A stretch of DNA of 56,932 nucleotides from Cylindrodendrum hubeiense (lineage: Eukaryota > Ascomycota > Sordariomycetes > Hypocreales > Nectriaceae): positions 1 through 56,932 of the forward strand of contig JAANBB010000259.1 in assembly GCA_014621425.1 (NCBI GenBank). The letters run 5' to 3'. Made by a program: the position numbers and the translations under genes. Shown in pieces: positions 43,566 to 55,652 of the stretch. Position 1 is the stretch's first letter. Every line of letters begins with the position of its first letter. Below the pieces are notes generated by a model. It did not search any database and was not told where the DNA came from. It saw only the letters and a program-made list of their open reading frames with translations.

Positions 43566-45600
43566 ATGTCACCACACGATAACGCAGTTCCTTCCATCGC
43601 TTGCACACGGTGCCGGCACAGGAAGAAGAAATGCGACCAGATTATGCCGAGCTGTGGGGAGTGTACAAGGTCGGGCGCTGCCTGTGTCAGATTCGCAGAG
43701 AGGAAGGCCAGGGCAGCAGCGTCGGTGCCGTGGGAGTATGTCCATCGCCTAGAAACTCGGATCGAACAGATGGAGCGGACTCTGGCAGAATGCGTCGCAG
43801 AGCTCAGAGGACAACGGAGATTGGCGCACACGCCGTGCCCGCCTCATCATTCCATTGATTCAAACCTTTCATTAAGTATATCGCCTAGAGCGAATGATGA
43901 AAGGATACAGCAAGATTCGGACCACTCTACGGGGCGTCAAGGAGACGAATGGGGCTCGATGTCCCAAACTGCAATGTCTGATTGCCAACCACACCCTACC
44001 AATGGACCAACCAATAGCAAATCCACGTCACCAAGCTCCCAAGCTGAGATCAGCCATATTTCAATAATCCGAACTACAGATGTTCACACAGCTCTTGATT
44101 CTACTGAAGATGAATCAGGAGTTGATCTCGTTGTCCCGTCCAACCTCGACGGCTACATTAAATATGTGCACCCGATCTGGGAATTCCTAGACGACGATTT
44201 GTTCAATCACGAATTGCACGAAGTGGTTGAGATGGAGACTTCACAACGCCGTTATCAACTCTACTTCGTGGAGCTGGCTTGTGCCATAGGCTGCTTTTAC
44301 TCCAACGATTCCGCCCCAAGTCCCGCCACGATCGCTGGGTCTCGAAAGCTATACAACCACGCAGTGAAGCTTTTTTTACAAGATGCAATTGAGCGGTCAA
44401 CTACTAGTCAACTGCAAGCATATCTTTTGATCATTATATATGCGATTCATAGTCCGGCCCCGCATCTGTTTGAAGATACAACCTATGAAGCTCTTTCAAA
44501 GCTAGGCGAGATTCTCTCAGCTTACGGGCGTCCAAGAGAAGACGCTGGACTCCATTCTCTTGAACACGAAGAGAACGAGAGGTTCATGAACTTAAGCAAC
44601 CATAAAGAGGAGCAGCTCAAGACAGTCCTGATCTATGCCTACTCAGCATACGAATTAATGGCACTAGCTTGGGACCGTCCATATGAAGAATTTATGGAAC
44701 CGTTGAATGAAAAGGTATCAGTGACCCAGCGATTATGGTTAGCTTCCGGGTTCAAATCTAAAAACTAACCATCTATCAGGCGTGGGACCAGACTTCTTGG
44801 AACAGGTTCGATGGAGTTCCACGCGACGTTGTTTTGGGTCACCAGTTCTCCATTCGCCGGATCCAAACCAGAATCAGGAGATTCTGGAACGATATGCCCA
44901 GTTTCGATGTGGATAAACAGAGTCGACAGAGATCCGATATAAAGGCAGACCTGGATCGTTGGCGGGCGTTGATCCCCTTTACGTCGAGCAATATTGAGAG
45001 ATCAACCAACTACCACCCTTTGGCTATGCTGAAGCTTTACGATTACAGTGTCTGTAACCTCTACCAACAACGGGATCATTTCCCTACAGGTGAAGATTGC
45101 TTGCTCTTGTTGTCCGCGGTTAGCGAAAACTGCCGGTGTTTTCGTCGCATTCAGACACACCGACCTATGATATATTATACCTGGACCGGAGTGAGTAACC
45201 ACGTTCATAATAGCTAAGTCTGATCTGACCTCCATTAATTTAGCTCATGGAACAGTTTCGAGTTGGTGTGACTCTATTAGTATGTTTCTGGGAGACGCCT
45301 TACCTCTCCCGTACCATCATATTTGACTTTCCTGATACCCTTCAGGCACTCGAAGACTGTGAATTCACGCTGTTGCGCTTCTCTCAGCGCTGGGAAGCAG
45401 CTAAGCTCTACCACAGGATGTTCCAGTTGTTATTGTCTCAAACGCCTTTGTCATTTCCTGACAACTCGGCATTCACGTTTCCTGAAGACATGGCCCACGA
45501 GGTTCAAGGTATATTGAGGGTGCTTCAGAATCAGGGACTTTCACAAAATGTGGTTGCATTGATTTCTCGAATTGCATTCAGGCCGACTATATTGGAATGA
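43566..45600 (+). CDS. Zn2Cys6 transcription factor, cluster regulator
   Basis: Three exons (43566-44714, 44780-45190, 45244-45600) give 638 residues. The introns are 65 nt and 53 nt. The zinc cluster has Cys at 13, 16, 23, 30, 33 and 40 (CX2CX6CX6CX2CX6C), with RHRKKK between the second and third. A short coiled coil for dimerisation follows (YVHRLETRIEQMERTLAECV, about 58-83), then a Ser-rich linker and a helical middle region. The C-terminal part contains QFRVGVTLLVCFWETP and DCEFTLLRFSQRW, usual for this class. A 66-base segment (45280-45345) has intron-like GTATGT and TTCAG ends but is in frame and encodes the conserved-looking CFWETP stretch, so I keep it as exon. It lies among enzyme and transporter genes and probably controls them. 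Confidence 0.85.
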
Positions 45601-45795
45601 AACCCGAAATGACGTTGAGTGCTGGTGTGTCCCAGAACAACATATAGCGCAACCGGGGCAAGCTCCTAGGACACTTAGCCTCGGCCACCAACAACGACTC
45701 AAATCCAAATACTCCAGCGAGATTACTCAAGTACTTGGATGTCGATTATTGCATTGTGTTGAGTGTAACTCAATCTTAATCCAAGCATTTGGCAT

Positions 45796-46490
45796 CTAGA
45801 CCTGAGGAGATGTTAGCCATAAAAGCAACCATTGAGTTGACAGGGGAACTGGGGCTTACAAATACGACATGATAATCATAAATCTTGGGTTGACCCTCGA
45901 CATCCTTGATCCTGATTCTGCATGCCCAAACTCCAGTCTTCGACGTCCCGTCTTCCCAATTATACACCGTAGTGCCGTCGACCATTAATTCAGTTGACGC
46001 AGCATCGAAGGAGTACACTTTGGCTGGCCGGTGGCTTCGACAAGCAACATTGATCCAAGAATTGTCGATCATCTGCTTTATTTCTTTGCATGTACTTCAG
46101 CACCGACTGCTATGAGCAAAAAGGCGAGAGGGAAAGTAATTTACCGGCTGCACCGTTTGAGGACTTTCCATTTCGCCAAATATTGGCATCATCAGTGAAG
46201 CATTGCAACCATTCATTCTTTGCTTCCCTGATATCGGCGTTCCCGAAAAGACTGTTGAGAAGCTCTCTCACTGGGTTTGATACGAGTGACGGATCGTATT
46301 TATAATTGAGAACCGCCATGATAACAGCGAGTTGAATAACAGGATTCCAATGGTCGAATCTGACTTTATTTAGTGAAATAAATGATGACGTATTGTTGTA
46401 CTCCTCATATTCATTTATTCGCGGAGGGTGCGTGAATATATGTACTTGAGTCGGGGTTTTGGTCCACCTGGCGGACTCAAAGTCCGACAT
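45796..46490 (-). CDS. NTF2-fold protein with a tiny last exon
   Basis: Three exons (46490-46145, 46083-45860, 45801-45796) give 191 residues. The introns are 61 and 58 nt. The ATG at 46490 is real. Residues from RFDHWNPVIQLAVIMAVLNY to ANIWRNG form the helical part. Strands follow: MIDNSWINVACRSHRPAKVYS, WEDGTSKTGVWACRIRIKD and PKIYDYHVVF. I recognise the overall layout of a SnoaL/NTF2-like ligand-binding fold but no active-site residues. The last exon would carry only GTC plus the stop. Reading through the donor instead adds about 20 residues. The gene converges with the Zn2Cys6 regulator (196 bases between stops). It may be a second ligand-binding or cyclase-like member of the cluster. Confidence 0.7.
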
Positions 46491-47094
46491 TCAACTGCCG
46501 AGCACCCAGTCAGTCTTGGAGAGGTACACATTAGGTGATATCGGTGGCGATTGCCTAACTAAGTGGACCCAAAGACGCTGGTATGAATGATATCATCCTC
46601 CCTTGCCATTTGGTAGACTCACATGCTCAATGCATCCATAAAGCCAATTCTAAGATTCCCAGAATGGATCCAGGACTACTGTACATCACTTGATCGTGTT
46701 CACTTTCGTTGTACTACATTTAAATTTATCGAATTTCTTCTTTCCAGTGAACAGGCGGAACTGTAAATCCAAATCTGATCTCTCAATCATCCGTACCGTC
46801 GTCAAACTACCCTACCCTCGAGTTCATTGCATCACAGCTTTTTAACTAGAATTATTAGCGTGCACGATGAAGGGCTTAGCCAAGCCTATGTCTATGACAA
46901 CTCGAACTCTTAGCTCGCTCATTTGATGTCTTTGGTAGCCAAGAGCGTACAAGTATCAATACTTCGGTGGAATGTTCCTCGTGGACTGAAGGTCATTTGA
47001 GCATTCCTTAAATAAAATCACTCAATTCAACAGTCTTTCCACCGCAATTCAAAATATCTAAACAGGTAGGAGTTCTATACTGTAGCTTAGATAT
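46491..47094. promoter_or_regulatory. Promoter of the NTF2-fold gene and 3' region of the amidotransferase gene
   Basis: The 604-bp spacer has no supportable gene. Its part from 46640 to 46900 is fairly AT-rich. Confidence 0.4.
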
Positions 47095-47950
47095 TCACTC
47101 ATCTAGCCACTTAATAACAGTCTGGAGAATGGGTACCCCGTTATGCGGCAACTCAAATCTAGCATACATCTCCTTTACTTGAGCTTCTGTCGCATTCCCC
47201 GTATATGCTCCATCATCAGCATCAAAAATACCCTTAGCTACAAGGTTCGTCATCTCAGGGTGGCCTTGAAAACTGATCATCCGATTATTCGAGGACAGAA
47301 GAATTTCATGGTCTTCGGCCAATGCAATGAAATCGGTAGGGGGCGTCGCAATAGATCGCTTGTGAAACTTGTGCAGCGCCTATAACACACTGTTATTAAT
47401 CATTGACAGTGGTTTGGAGAGTAGCGGCCTACCAAGGTATCTGATGTCACTCCCCCTTTGTCAAGACCAAAGAATTTAACTCCTGCTTCTGTACAGCGGA
47501 ATTGTTGGACACCGACCTAGCCGAGTCTCGTCAGAGATTAAACAGACTAAAATCAATGAAATCTATACATACGACATCGCCTTGGTGATTCCAACCGATC
47601 TTGCCACCCATAGCTCGGCAGATTGCTTGATGACCCCAGCAGATTCCGGCTATCTTGGGACCAGGTTGAAGTCTTGCTGTGGTTCGGACGAAATCGAGAG
47701 TTTTCTCCACCCAGGGGTCCAACTCGGGCAAAGTGAGGTTGAAAACTCCACCAGTGAGAATGATGAGGTCAAACTCTTCCGCGTTGGGGAATACCCCGTT
47801 GGTAATAGGATGGAAGACCTCAATCTCGGAACCTGGTCGGATGGCTTGGATACTAGTTTTCCAAGACTCTACCATGTCCTTGCCCCATTGGGCTGGTGTG
47901 TCATAGTTGCGGAGGATCGCGACCCTAAGGGATGGCTGTTTTGAAATCAT
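47095..47950 (-). CDS. Class-I glutamine-amidotransferase-like protein
   Basis: Three exons (47950-47573, 47516-47433, 47379-47095) give 248 residues. The introns are 56 and 53 nt. The nucleophile Cys104 sits in AGICWGHQAI, the type-I amidotransferase elbow. The partners are His194 and Glu196 in SFQGHPEMT. DLIILTGGVF near 61-70 supplies the oxyanion region, and the whole is close to the size of stand-alone fungal GATase1 proteins. The enzyme family hydrolyses glutamine (or related gamma-glutamyl compounds) and is used in many pathways. Without a synthetase domain, the acceptor is unknown. It is divergent from the Dal5-type permease across 745 bases. I would not assign a nucleotide-synthesis role. 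Confidence 0.88.
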
Positions 47951-48695
47951 AATGCCTGTAAGGTCTGATGGAAGGAAGTCTTTGATGTTCGAGGGCTACA
48001 GGGTCTACAGAGGAAATAAATCAACAGAATGTCTATCCCTTTCTACTAATTCGGGACTTGGTCCCGTCGCCGCTGCTCCGCATTTAGAAGCCTAGCATTA
48101 GCCTCTCTCGGCTGGCCGGTTGCGCGGTGTGAAAGTCCGACAGAGCCCCGCTGGTTATCGCGGAGATAAACCATGCCCTGTACGCGGGGAAATTTTAGTC
48201 TGATCAATGATACGAGGGTCAAGGGTCAGAGCAAGTCGAGATGTTCCAGGACCATAGCCTGCTCAAATTAAGCGACAATAATGACAGGCAACTCCTTTGT
48301 CCGGCCATGATCCTTTCGAACCATTCCATGGATGAACCATGTGACGTAGACGAACTAGGGCAGATAAAGAGGCGGACTTTGAGGCCCATCCAATGGGAAC
48401 CTGATGTTTTCTTCCCCACGTAAAGTGGATCTCGGTGGCTAGAATGAAGCCCCTATCTTATCACTACGACTCCACTCACCCCGGACTTTCAAGATATCCG
48501 GGACAAGGAGCATCTAGACCTTTTCATATCTTATCAGTCTCGATTGCTGGGGAACCCAGGAAGCCTACGATAGGGTACGTATCCTTGGTCTCAGATATTG
48601 AATTGCTCAGATATAAATGGTGGCTCACGGTAGCTACGACGAGTCCATCGACACTCATTCCTATCAACCCCAGCCTTTCCATCACCTCCATCAAT
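47951..48695. promoter_or_regulatory. Divergent promoter between amidotransferase and permease genes
   Basis: The 745-bp spacer holds no gene. The shared spacer suggests joint regulation of transport and the amidotransferase. Confidence 0.45.
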
Positions 48696-50541
48696 ATGAG
48701 CGACAAGAAAGATTTGGCCATGATGCCCGAGATCGAACCCTCAGCCACGACAGGCGTCGGGGATGTGAAGAATACCGACGAAAATGGTTGCCCCACCGTC
48801 ATCGAAGACGCTGAAGAGTTTCTCCGTATGCATCAACATGAATGGGGTGACTACACGGAGCAGGACGCGAAGCGAGTTCTTAAGCGAATTGATTGGAGAC
48901 TCATGCCCCTGCTAATGGTCACACTGACCTTTGCTGGTGTTGATGTGAGTATTCTGCGTGGCTCAGTGTGAGGAAGTCACTTTGATCTAACATGAACTAG
49001 AAAATCATTGTATCGAATGCTGCTGTCTACGGCATGACTGACGACCTCAATTTAAGGGGCCAGCAGTACAGCTGGGGTATGGAAAAAGGCTATCTAATCT
49101 GTGTATTCATCAAGCTAACCCGCTGGCATAGCTGTTTCTATCTTCTATTTCGGATACATGCTCGCGGCGTACCCTGCCAATGCACTTCTACAGAAATTTC
49201 CCGTTGGACGATGCCTTACGATAGCTTGTATTTCGTGGGGAGGCTCTGTTGCGCTCATTGCCACATCGCCAAACTTTGCCGTTCTCATGTTCCTCCGATT
49301 CGTCATGGGATCTACAGAGAGCTTTGTCTTTCCATGCATGACCATTTTGGTTAGCATGTGGTATACGAGAAAGGAGCAACCACTGCGCAGTGCAATCACT
49401 TTCACATCATTCTCGACAGTAAGTGAGGAGTATCCCTGAAATAGATCCGGTGGCTAATTTGACTAGCTCTTCTCCGGCACGATATCCTACGGCATCGGCA
49501 ACGCCGAGATTAACATTGCTCCCTGGAGGCTCCTGTTCATAACTCTTGGAGCAATGACTATGCTCTGGGGAGTAGTTTTGTTTTTCACTATTCCTGATTC
49601 CCCGCTTCAGGAAAATTTCATGAAAGGCAAGGATAAGTATATTGCTCTTGATCGAGTCAAGTCGAACATGACCGGAATCGAAAACCGAGTAAGTCGCGTA
49701 AAGTCATTGCCAGTGTTGGTTGCTAACACATGGCAGGAGTTCAAGTTGTACCAAGTCAAGGAAGCTTTTACTGATTACAAGACCTATGTCCTGTTCCTCT
49801 TTTATCTGTGCATGAATGTGCCGACCGGAGGACTTTCTGCCTTTGCAGCACAAATCATCTCGGGTATTGGAAACTCGAAACTCGAGACGATGCTCCTCAC
49901 CATGCCGGCGTCGCTATTTCAGACTCTGGCAGGCTTGACTGTTGCCATACCACAGCGATGGCTCACAAACAAACGATGTTTGTCTAGTGCCATTTGCTGC
50001 TTGATTCCCTTGACTTGCTCCATTCTGATCAAAGGTGAGTCAGCTGAAGAAAGCAGTTTCTTCTCGTGCTAATGAAATTGCATAGAACTTCCAGCCGAAA
50101 ACAAGACCGGTAGACTTCTCTGTTACTACTTCTTCTATTTCTTTTGGGGACCTTATGCTACCGGTAATTGATCATAATCTTAGTTGGCGGGTGTTTAACT
50201 AACCTCAGTGTGCAGTTTTGTCGTTGCCCATGGCAAACGTTTCTGGTCATACCAAGAAGCTGACGGTCACTGCGAGCATTTTCGTCGCATACTGTTGCGC
50301 TATGATCATTGGTCCTCAGGTTTTCCTTACCAAGGAGGCGCCCAATTATCCAACCGGGTATAGGTGTCTCATGGGATTTGAGATTGCCGCTATCTTCCTT
50401 TTAGGTGTTTATGCCGTAGGATGTAAGATGGAGAACAAGCGCCGGGACAAGATTGAAGGAGCAAATGTTGAGCTCTCGCTGGGTGAGATGGTTGAAGATA
50501 AGACAGACTACGAGAAGAAGGGATTTAGGTATACGTATTAG
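48696..50541 (+). CDS. MFS permease of the Dal5 allantoate/anion family
   Basis: Seven exons (48696-48944, 49001-49076, 49132-49418, 49467-49688, 49737-50034, 50086-50163, 50216-50541) give 511 residues. All introns are 48-56 nt and keep the frame. The N-terminus ends with VLKRIDWRLMPLLMVTLTF, the standard start of TM1 in anion:cation symporter-type permeases. LNLRGQQYSW lies before TM2, FGYMLAAYPANALLQKFPVGR marks the family, and RFVMGSTESFVFPCMTILVS is in the middle. The second half has FTDYKTYVLFLFYL and YATVLSLPMANVSG. The usual 12 transmembrane helices are expected. Members import allantoate, nicotinate, tartrate, vitamins or siderophore-like acids. The substrate here is unknown but a small carboxylate fits. 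It probably serves the adjacent enzyme set. Confidence 0.9.
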
Positions 50542-51129
50542 TCCACATTGGAATCAGGCCAGGCGATAGTGATAAATATTGCCTACCATTCAGCCACTTT
50601 ATTAGAAAGAATGCTACTCAAATCTTAAATGCATTGTTAAGGCTTTAACTAAATCCATGAATCCCCAAAGTAAGCGACTCATGACAGAACAATACCAAGC
50701 TACGATGGCTTTGGTATCCAAACCACAATTAACCTTACCAGGTTAAGTGCACCCAGATAATGCAAGAGGCCGTTTGTCTTACTTTAGATTCCAGTAGTAT
50801 TTATCCAGCATCACGTCCCTAACCATATCTAGTTATGCTCATTTGGTTCTTTATTAAATTCCCAAAGTCTGAAAGTGTCAAATCTTAACTTTAGTAGTTT
50901 TTATTCCTCCCATAGTTTCCGTCAACAAGGATATTATCCTTTCAAGTTTAGGCCTTTATACTAGCCCGTAATGAACTGTGATATTTAAGTAACACAGGTC
51001 TAATCGCCCCCTCATATTCCTCAACTCTGATTTCAATGCGCATGTGTGCGAATAGGAATGGTTTTAACAATAAATAAACAGCCTGTTCAACATGATCTCA
51101 TCTTTAAAGCAGTATTAAATCTGCGCAAT
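50542..51129. other. AT-rich convergent spacer
   Basis: The 588-bp region lies between the convergent permease and phosphate-type transporter genes. It is AT-rich with no frame of note and must contain both 3' ends. Confidence 0.5.
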
Positions 51130-53405
51130 TTATCTAGTGAAACCCTGTCCCCAATTAGTATTGCCCTGCTCTGGCCGCATTAGTTCGATGTCTGGATGAG
51201 AGGTTTCGTCCTTGTTCTTTAATTCGACGGTGGTACTCCCAATATCAACTTCCAGCCATCCATCCGGATTGGGTGCAATCTCTTCCAGCGATTTATTGCG
51301 TAGTCCCTCGAGAATCCAAGATTTCCAGTGCCTCTCCTTCCTGCTCAATGAGCCTTTGTCGGCCGAGAATCGAGGATGTTGAATTTCCAGAATCGCACCA
51401 GGGACAAGTGCAATGCCAGCCATCAACAACATGACTGCAGAAAACCCGAAAAGAACGCCCATTAGGGAATTCTTGTCTTTCCCTATAGAGTGCATTACCG
51501 GTCGGATCAACAATGCACCAAGTTTGCCACCCGCTGCAGCAACGCCAACGAAGGAACCTCTGAACACCGTCGGGAATGATTCCGCAGCGATGATGAAAGT
51601 TAACGTGTTGGGGCCGAGATTGAACATGAATTGTGTCAGAGCAAAGAATACCATGCTCACTTCATTCGATTTCCTTTCGGTCGCTTTCCATACCGAGAAT
51701 CCGGTGACCAGAAAGAGGAGCGAAAGGATTCCAGAAGTAACGGCCAGCAGGTTTCGTCGAGAAAATCGGTTGATGACAACAATGGCAGCGATGGAACCAA
51801 AGATGGAGGCAATGGAGCTAAGAAGAAGAGTGCGGATTGCGGTGGTTTTGAGGGAGTCGCCAATTGTTGCGCATTTGTCTCCATCATCCTGGTTCCAGGG
51901 AGCATTTGTGGTCACCGCACTTGTCACCGTTTCAAGCAGCGTTGCAGTTGGCGCCGATGTAATTGTAGGCGGGACAATTACTTGCGTCAATGTCGTGACA
52001 AAGTTGTTTGCCAAAGTTAGAGTTGCGGTGGCATATTGCGTGGTAGACGTTTCGGCGATGTAGGTGCTCGTGCAGTTGACGACCTTTGCGGGCGTTTCAT
52101 CGAGCCATAGGCGGTGCAACGTAGAGGGACTATCAAGGCCGAGACCATAGAAGGCTATATCAAGTAGGAACCATAGCAAGGTGATTCCTAGAAGATGCTT
52201 CCATCCCTTGTCCTTTCCGAAGAGATAGTCCCGCGCACTGGTGAGCCAGGGTGTTGAGACTTTGTGTTTTTGCTTCTTAGTGGGCTGGACAGCCGAATGA
52301 ATGGAATCCACATCGTCTGACTGATTGGTTTGGGCATCAACTGCGTTGCGATGGGTTTGGACAGTTGCACGGGGGGATTCCACGTCTGCAGGACGACGGA
52401 CTTTGTCGATAGATCTCTCAGCCTTCTTGAGGTCTTTCTCGATTCCAGCATAGTATCTAGGAGTCTCAGGGATGGTGAGCCGGAGACCGATGGCGAGCAA
52501 GGCTGGAATGGCGCTGATTCCAACGACTAGGCGCCATAGACCGTCGATTGCAACTCGGTGGTCGTTTGCGTCGTCCGGTAGTCGACTCAGTGCGCCGAGG
52601 GCAACAACGTATGCGAGGACTCTGCCCAAAGACTGCATCGCGAAGAGAGATGCCATGAGCGTACCGCGTGTATCTGTCGAGGAGAATTCGGCTGCAATTA
52701 CTGCCGATAACGGATACTAAACCATCATGTTAGCACTGATAGATATTGCACGATACTCGGGCAGTTAACTAGCGCTGGTCGGGACAACGTACTTCTGATC
52801 CGATTCCGAACCCTTGAATTCCGCGCCACGCCGTAATGGCGGCATACACATTGAGTGAGTGGTTTCCGGTCTGGCCTCCACCTCCAGAAGAGTATCCATC
52901 GGAGGATTGGATCATCCCCAGCGTGCCGAGGATGATGACGAGTAGCTCAAGCCCATACAGGCGTTTCCGGCCAAGGCGATCGGCCAAGTGGCCAAAAACG
53001 ATCATGCCCAAGGTTGTCGTTCCAATTGTAACCATATCAATAGTAAAACCAGGGTCGTAAAACCCATGGCTCTTTGCGTCGTACACATACTCCAGCGCAG
53101 GCCCGATGATGTTGCTCGAAAAGATCGTGTACGAAGATGCGAGGAAGCCGGCGGACACGGCGATGAAGACCGTCCAATTAAAACCAATATCGTCCAAAAT
53201 GCCAATAATATCCTCCTCCCTCTGCTTCAGATCCTATAAGAATTTAATGAGTACATCTCCTTGTGGTCGCGACGGCGAAACCATCGCAGCTAATCGCCAG
53301 GTAAGCAAGGGGCCTCACTATAATATGGTCCGTGTCGGGTTTAACGTTAGACCGATCCCAGATTCCACCACGCTCATCGCGCTCCGTGTGGGGATGATCC
53401 GCCAT
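51130..53405 (-). CDS. Pho84-type phosphate / glycerophosphodiester MFS transporter, long form
   Basis: Three exons (53405-53319, 53233-52793, 52716-51130) give 704 residues. The introns are 85 and 76 nt. The first exon supplies a 29-residue hydrophilic N-terminus starting at ATG 53405. The first half has DIGFNWTVFIAVSAGFLASS, GHLADRLGRKRLYGLEL (the MFS A motif) and YPLSAVIAAEFSSTDTRG, the usual Pho84/Git1 pattern. TM7 carries WFLLDIAFYGLG, a family hallmark. The protein is longer than yeast Pho84 (587). The extra length is a Ser/Asp-rich central cytosolic loop and a Thr/Ser/Val-rich extracellular loop of about 80 residues after TM7. The C-terminus is long and acidic. It should sit in the plasma membrane as a proton symporter. 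It converges with the Dal5-type permease. Confidence 0.88.
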
Positions 53406-54054
53406 CCTTGCAAGTCTTGCAGTCGAGGTTCGTCGCTCGCGGGTTGGATTAAATTAAAGGTGGCATCGCTATGAGAAAAGGGGAGAAATTGGGGACGGCA
53501 AGATGAATGTATAGCAAAACCAGGCAACAAGCGGGAAATCCAATTCAACTTCAGCTCATGACACTCCGTCCCACTAAACATCTGCACCTGCGCCCGGTTG
53601 CCTCGCGTTGGAAATGGTGGTGGCATTGCGGCGGGTTAGAAGGGGTTGTGGGTTCCCTCCATCCATGCACGTGGTACTACATCGCGGTTCCATTCGCTCG
53701 GTGACATCCTCATTCTGCCCCTTGCAGGCGCTACGTCCAATATTACCGCCAGCCTTGCCCAGCCGTCCAGCGGATAATTCGAGTTCGCACAGAGAGCCTA
53801 ACATAGCCTTAATCACCTGCCGCATGTCACACGACTCGAGCTAAAGTGGTTCGTCCAGAGGCCCACGTATCCTTGTCTCGCGCCTGGAAGCTTGGCGCGG
53901 TTGTACGAGCCCCAAGTCAGCCTTACAGTCATATTGCCCCTCGCCCTGCAACCAACTCCATCTCCAAATTCCATGGCCTGTGGGATCTTGTTCCCCGTTG
54001 ATCTTGGTTCCTAGCCGGCGTACTCGGTGTGCTCGGGCGTACTCGACGCGCACA
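53406..54054. promoter_or_regulatory. Divergent promoter between transporter and NLR-type N-domain gene
   Basis: The 649-bp spacer has no supportable gene and a balanced base composition. I see no clear TATA box near either start. Confidence 0.4.
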
Positions 54055-55652
54055 ATGTCGGGCTTTGAGGTTTTTGGCGCGGTAGCCGCCGCCATCGGCT
54101 TGATCCAAGGGGTGACGAGCAATCTTGGTAAGGCTCGGAAGGTCGGAAAGGAGGTCAAATACCTCCGGAGCATTCTCAGTCAGCTTATGACCTTTGAGGA
54201 CGACATTGACACGGAAGCCGATAGAGAGGAGCTCTACGACATCCGCGACCTAGTGCAGCAGGCTACGACTCTGATTGAGAACAATCGTAGGCCCAATAGG
54301 CTAGCAATGAGATTTTTCTGGACCAACACTCTAGACGACGATGTTAAGGATATCACGAGGGGTCTGGAGGATGTGGACCGTCGGTTGAGAAACAAAAGAG
54401 AAAGGTATGATTCGCCTTCGAAGATAAGTTCAATACTGATTGATAGCAGGAGAAGAGACATGTGGGAAAGGGCCCAAGCGGCTGGCACGGATACCCTGGA
54501 TTTCAGGACCGACATGTTCAGCCGCCGTTCAACCCTTATTGTTCCAATACCGGATACACCCGTACACCACATCGAGCATCGACGATCCCGGCCAGATCGA
54601 CGGGCATCCATGAGCGCAATATCACTACCAACCAAGTTGTGAGTATCACAAATTTATTTATGCCACTGAAGTGCTAATACTCTTAGGATCCTGAAAGACG
54701 CAAACAAAGACTTGATCCATATCGACGACGACCCAGTCCACAAACCATTAGAGCTTGAGCGGCTCAGCCTCTTGGAGTGCGACCATACTTCGCAGAAAAG
54801 GACTCTCATGTATGAATCTTTCGACCACAGCGTCATTGTGACACACGAGAGTGCGTATCGTGCCTTGAAGCCACTCAGAATCGATCACTGACGTACATCA
54901 GTTCAATTCGGCACCATCCCATCAACAAATAACAAGTTGGATGGGAATGAAGTCTCATTCTTGGAGAAGCAGCTCCTAACTGTCGAATCCGACACCCAAT
55001 ACACCATCTACTTGGTGGATCCCCAGTACACATTCAGGGATACCGCCTCCTGTAACTTGTTTATGAATCGAGTCCGTGAGAGGACACTCTTGGGTAGTTT
55101 TCTGGCCAAAGAGATTATCGAAAGCAACCCATCAGCATCCACCGGCGGTTTACTCTGCTTTTCCCCTTCGGTGTCGCGGGGTTTGTCGTTGGCCCGGCGG
55201 AAAATCGTCAGGCTATGGGAGAGGGAAAACGAGAACACAAACCCCATCATCACATTGACGTTCCATGACAGATACAAGTTGAGGTTCACTGAGTGGCCCT
55301 TGAAGAATTTTACGGGTGTGGCAGTGTCAATGAAGCATGGGTTGGGAGTCGAACTTTCACGACTTACTGGTGAAGAGATTCTGTTTCTGTTTTATGGTAA
55401 GATGCACTCAACCCTAATTTTACGGGATGCTGATACGGCATAGATGAAATCGAAGCGTCAAGATTCCGGAATGCATTCGACTCACAAAAACGGAGAGCTT
55501 CGACCGTAGCACAAGTATCGCCAAGACTAGTACCAATACCAGTTTCACCAGGAGCACCAATATCACCAGCACCATTATTAACACCGCCAAGACTAGCGCC
55601 AACGTCGTCAAGACCTGCACATCAAATTCCAAGAAAGCCAGTCGGAGGCTAA
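54055..55652 (+). CDS. Protein with fungal NLR-type N-terminal helical domain
   Basis: Four exons (54055-54638, 54687-54850, 54902-55396, 55444-55652) give 483 residues. The introns are 48, 51 and 47 nt, near the lower limit but all GT-AG and in frame. The N-terminus MSGFEVFGAVAAAIGLIQGV, followed by helices to about residue 110, is the same class of domain found at the front of fungal STAND/NLR-type proteins, as in the ankyrin gene at 29.5 kb. A basic Ser/Arg-rich linker follows. From about 260 to 415 a region with LVDPQYTFRDTASCNLFMNR and GVAVSMKHGLGVELSRLTGEE looks folded but is unknown to me. The tail (about 440-470) is a Pro-rich run of PRLVPIPVSPGAPISPAPL type. No NACHT and no repeats follow. 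It may act as an isolated effector or adaptor domain. Confidence 0.8.
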
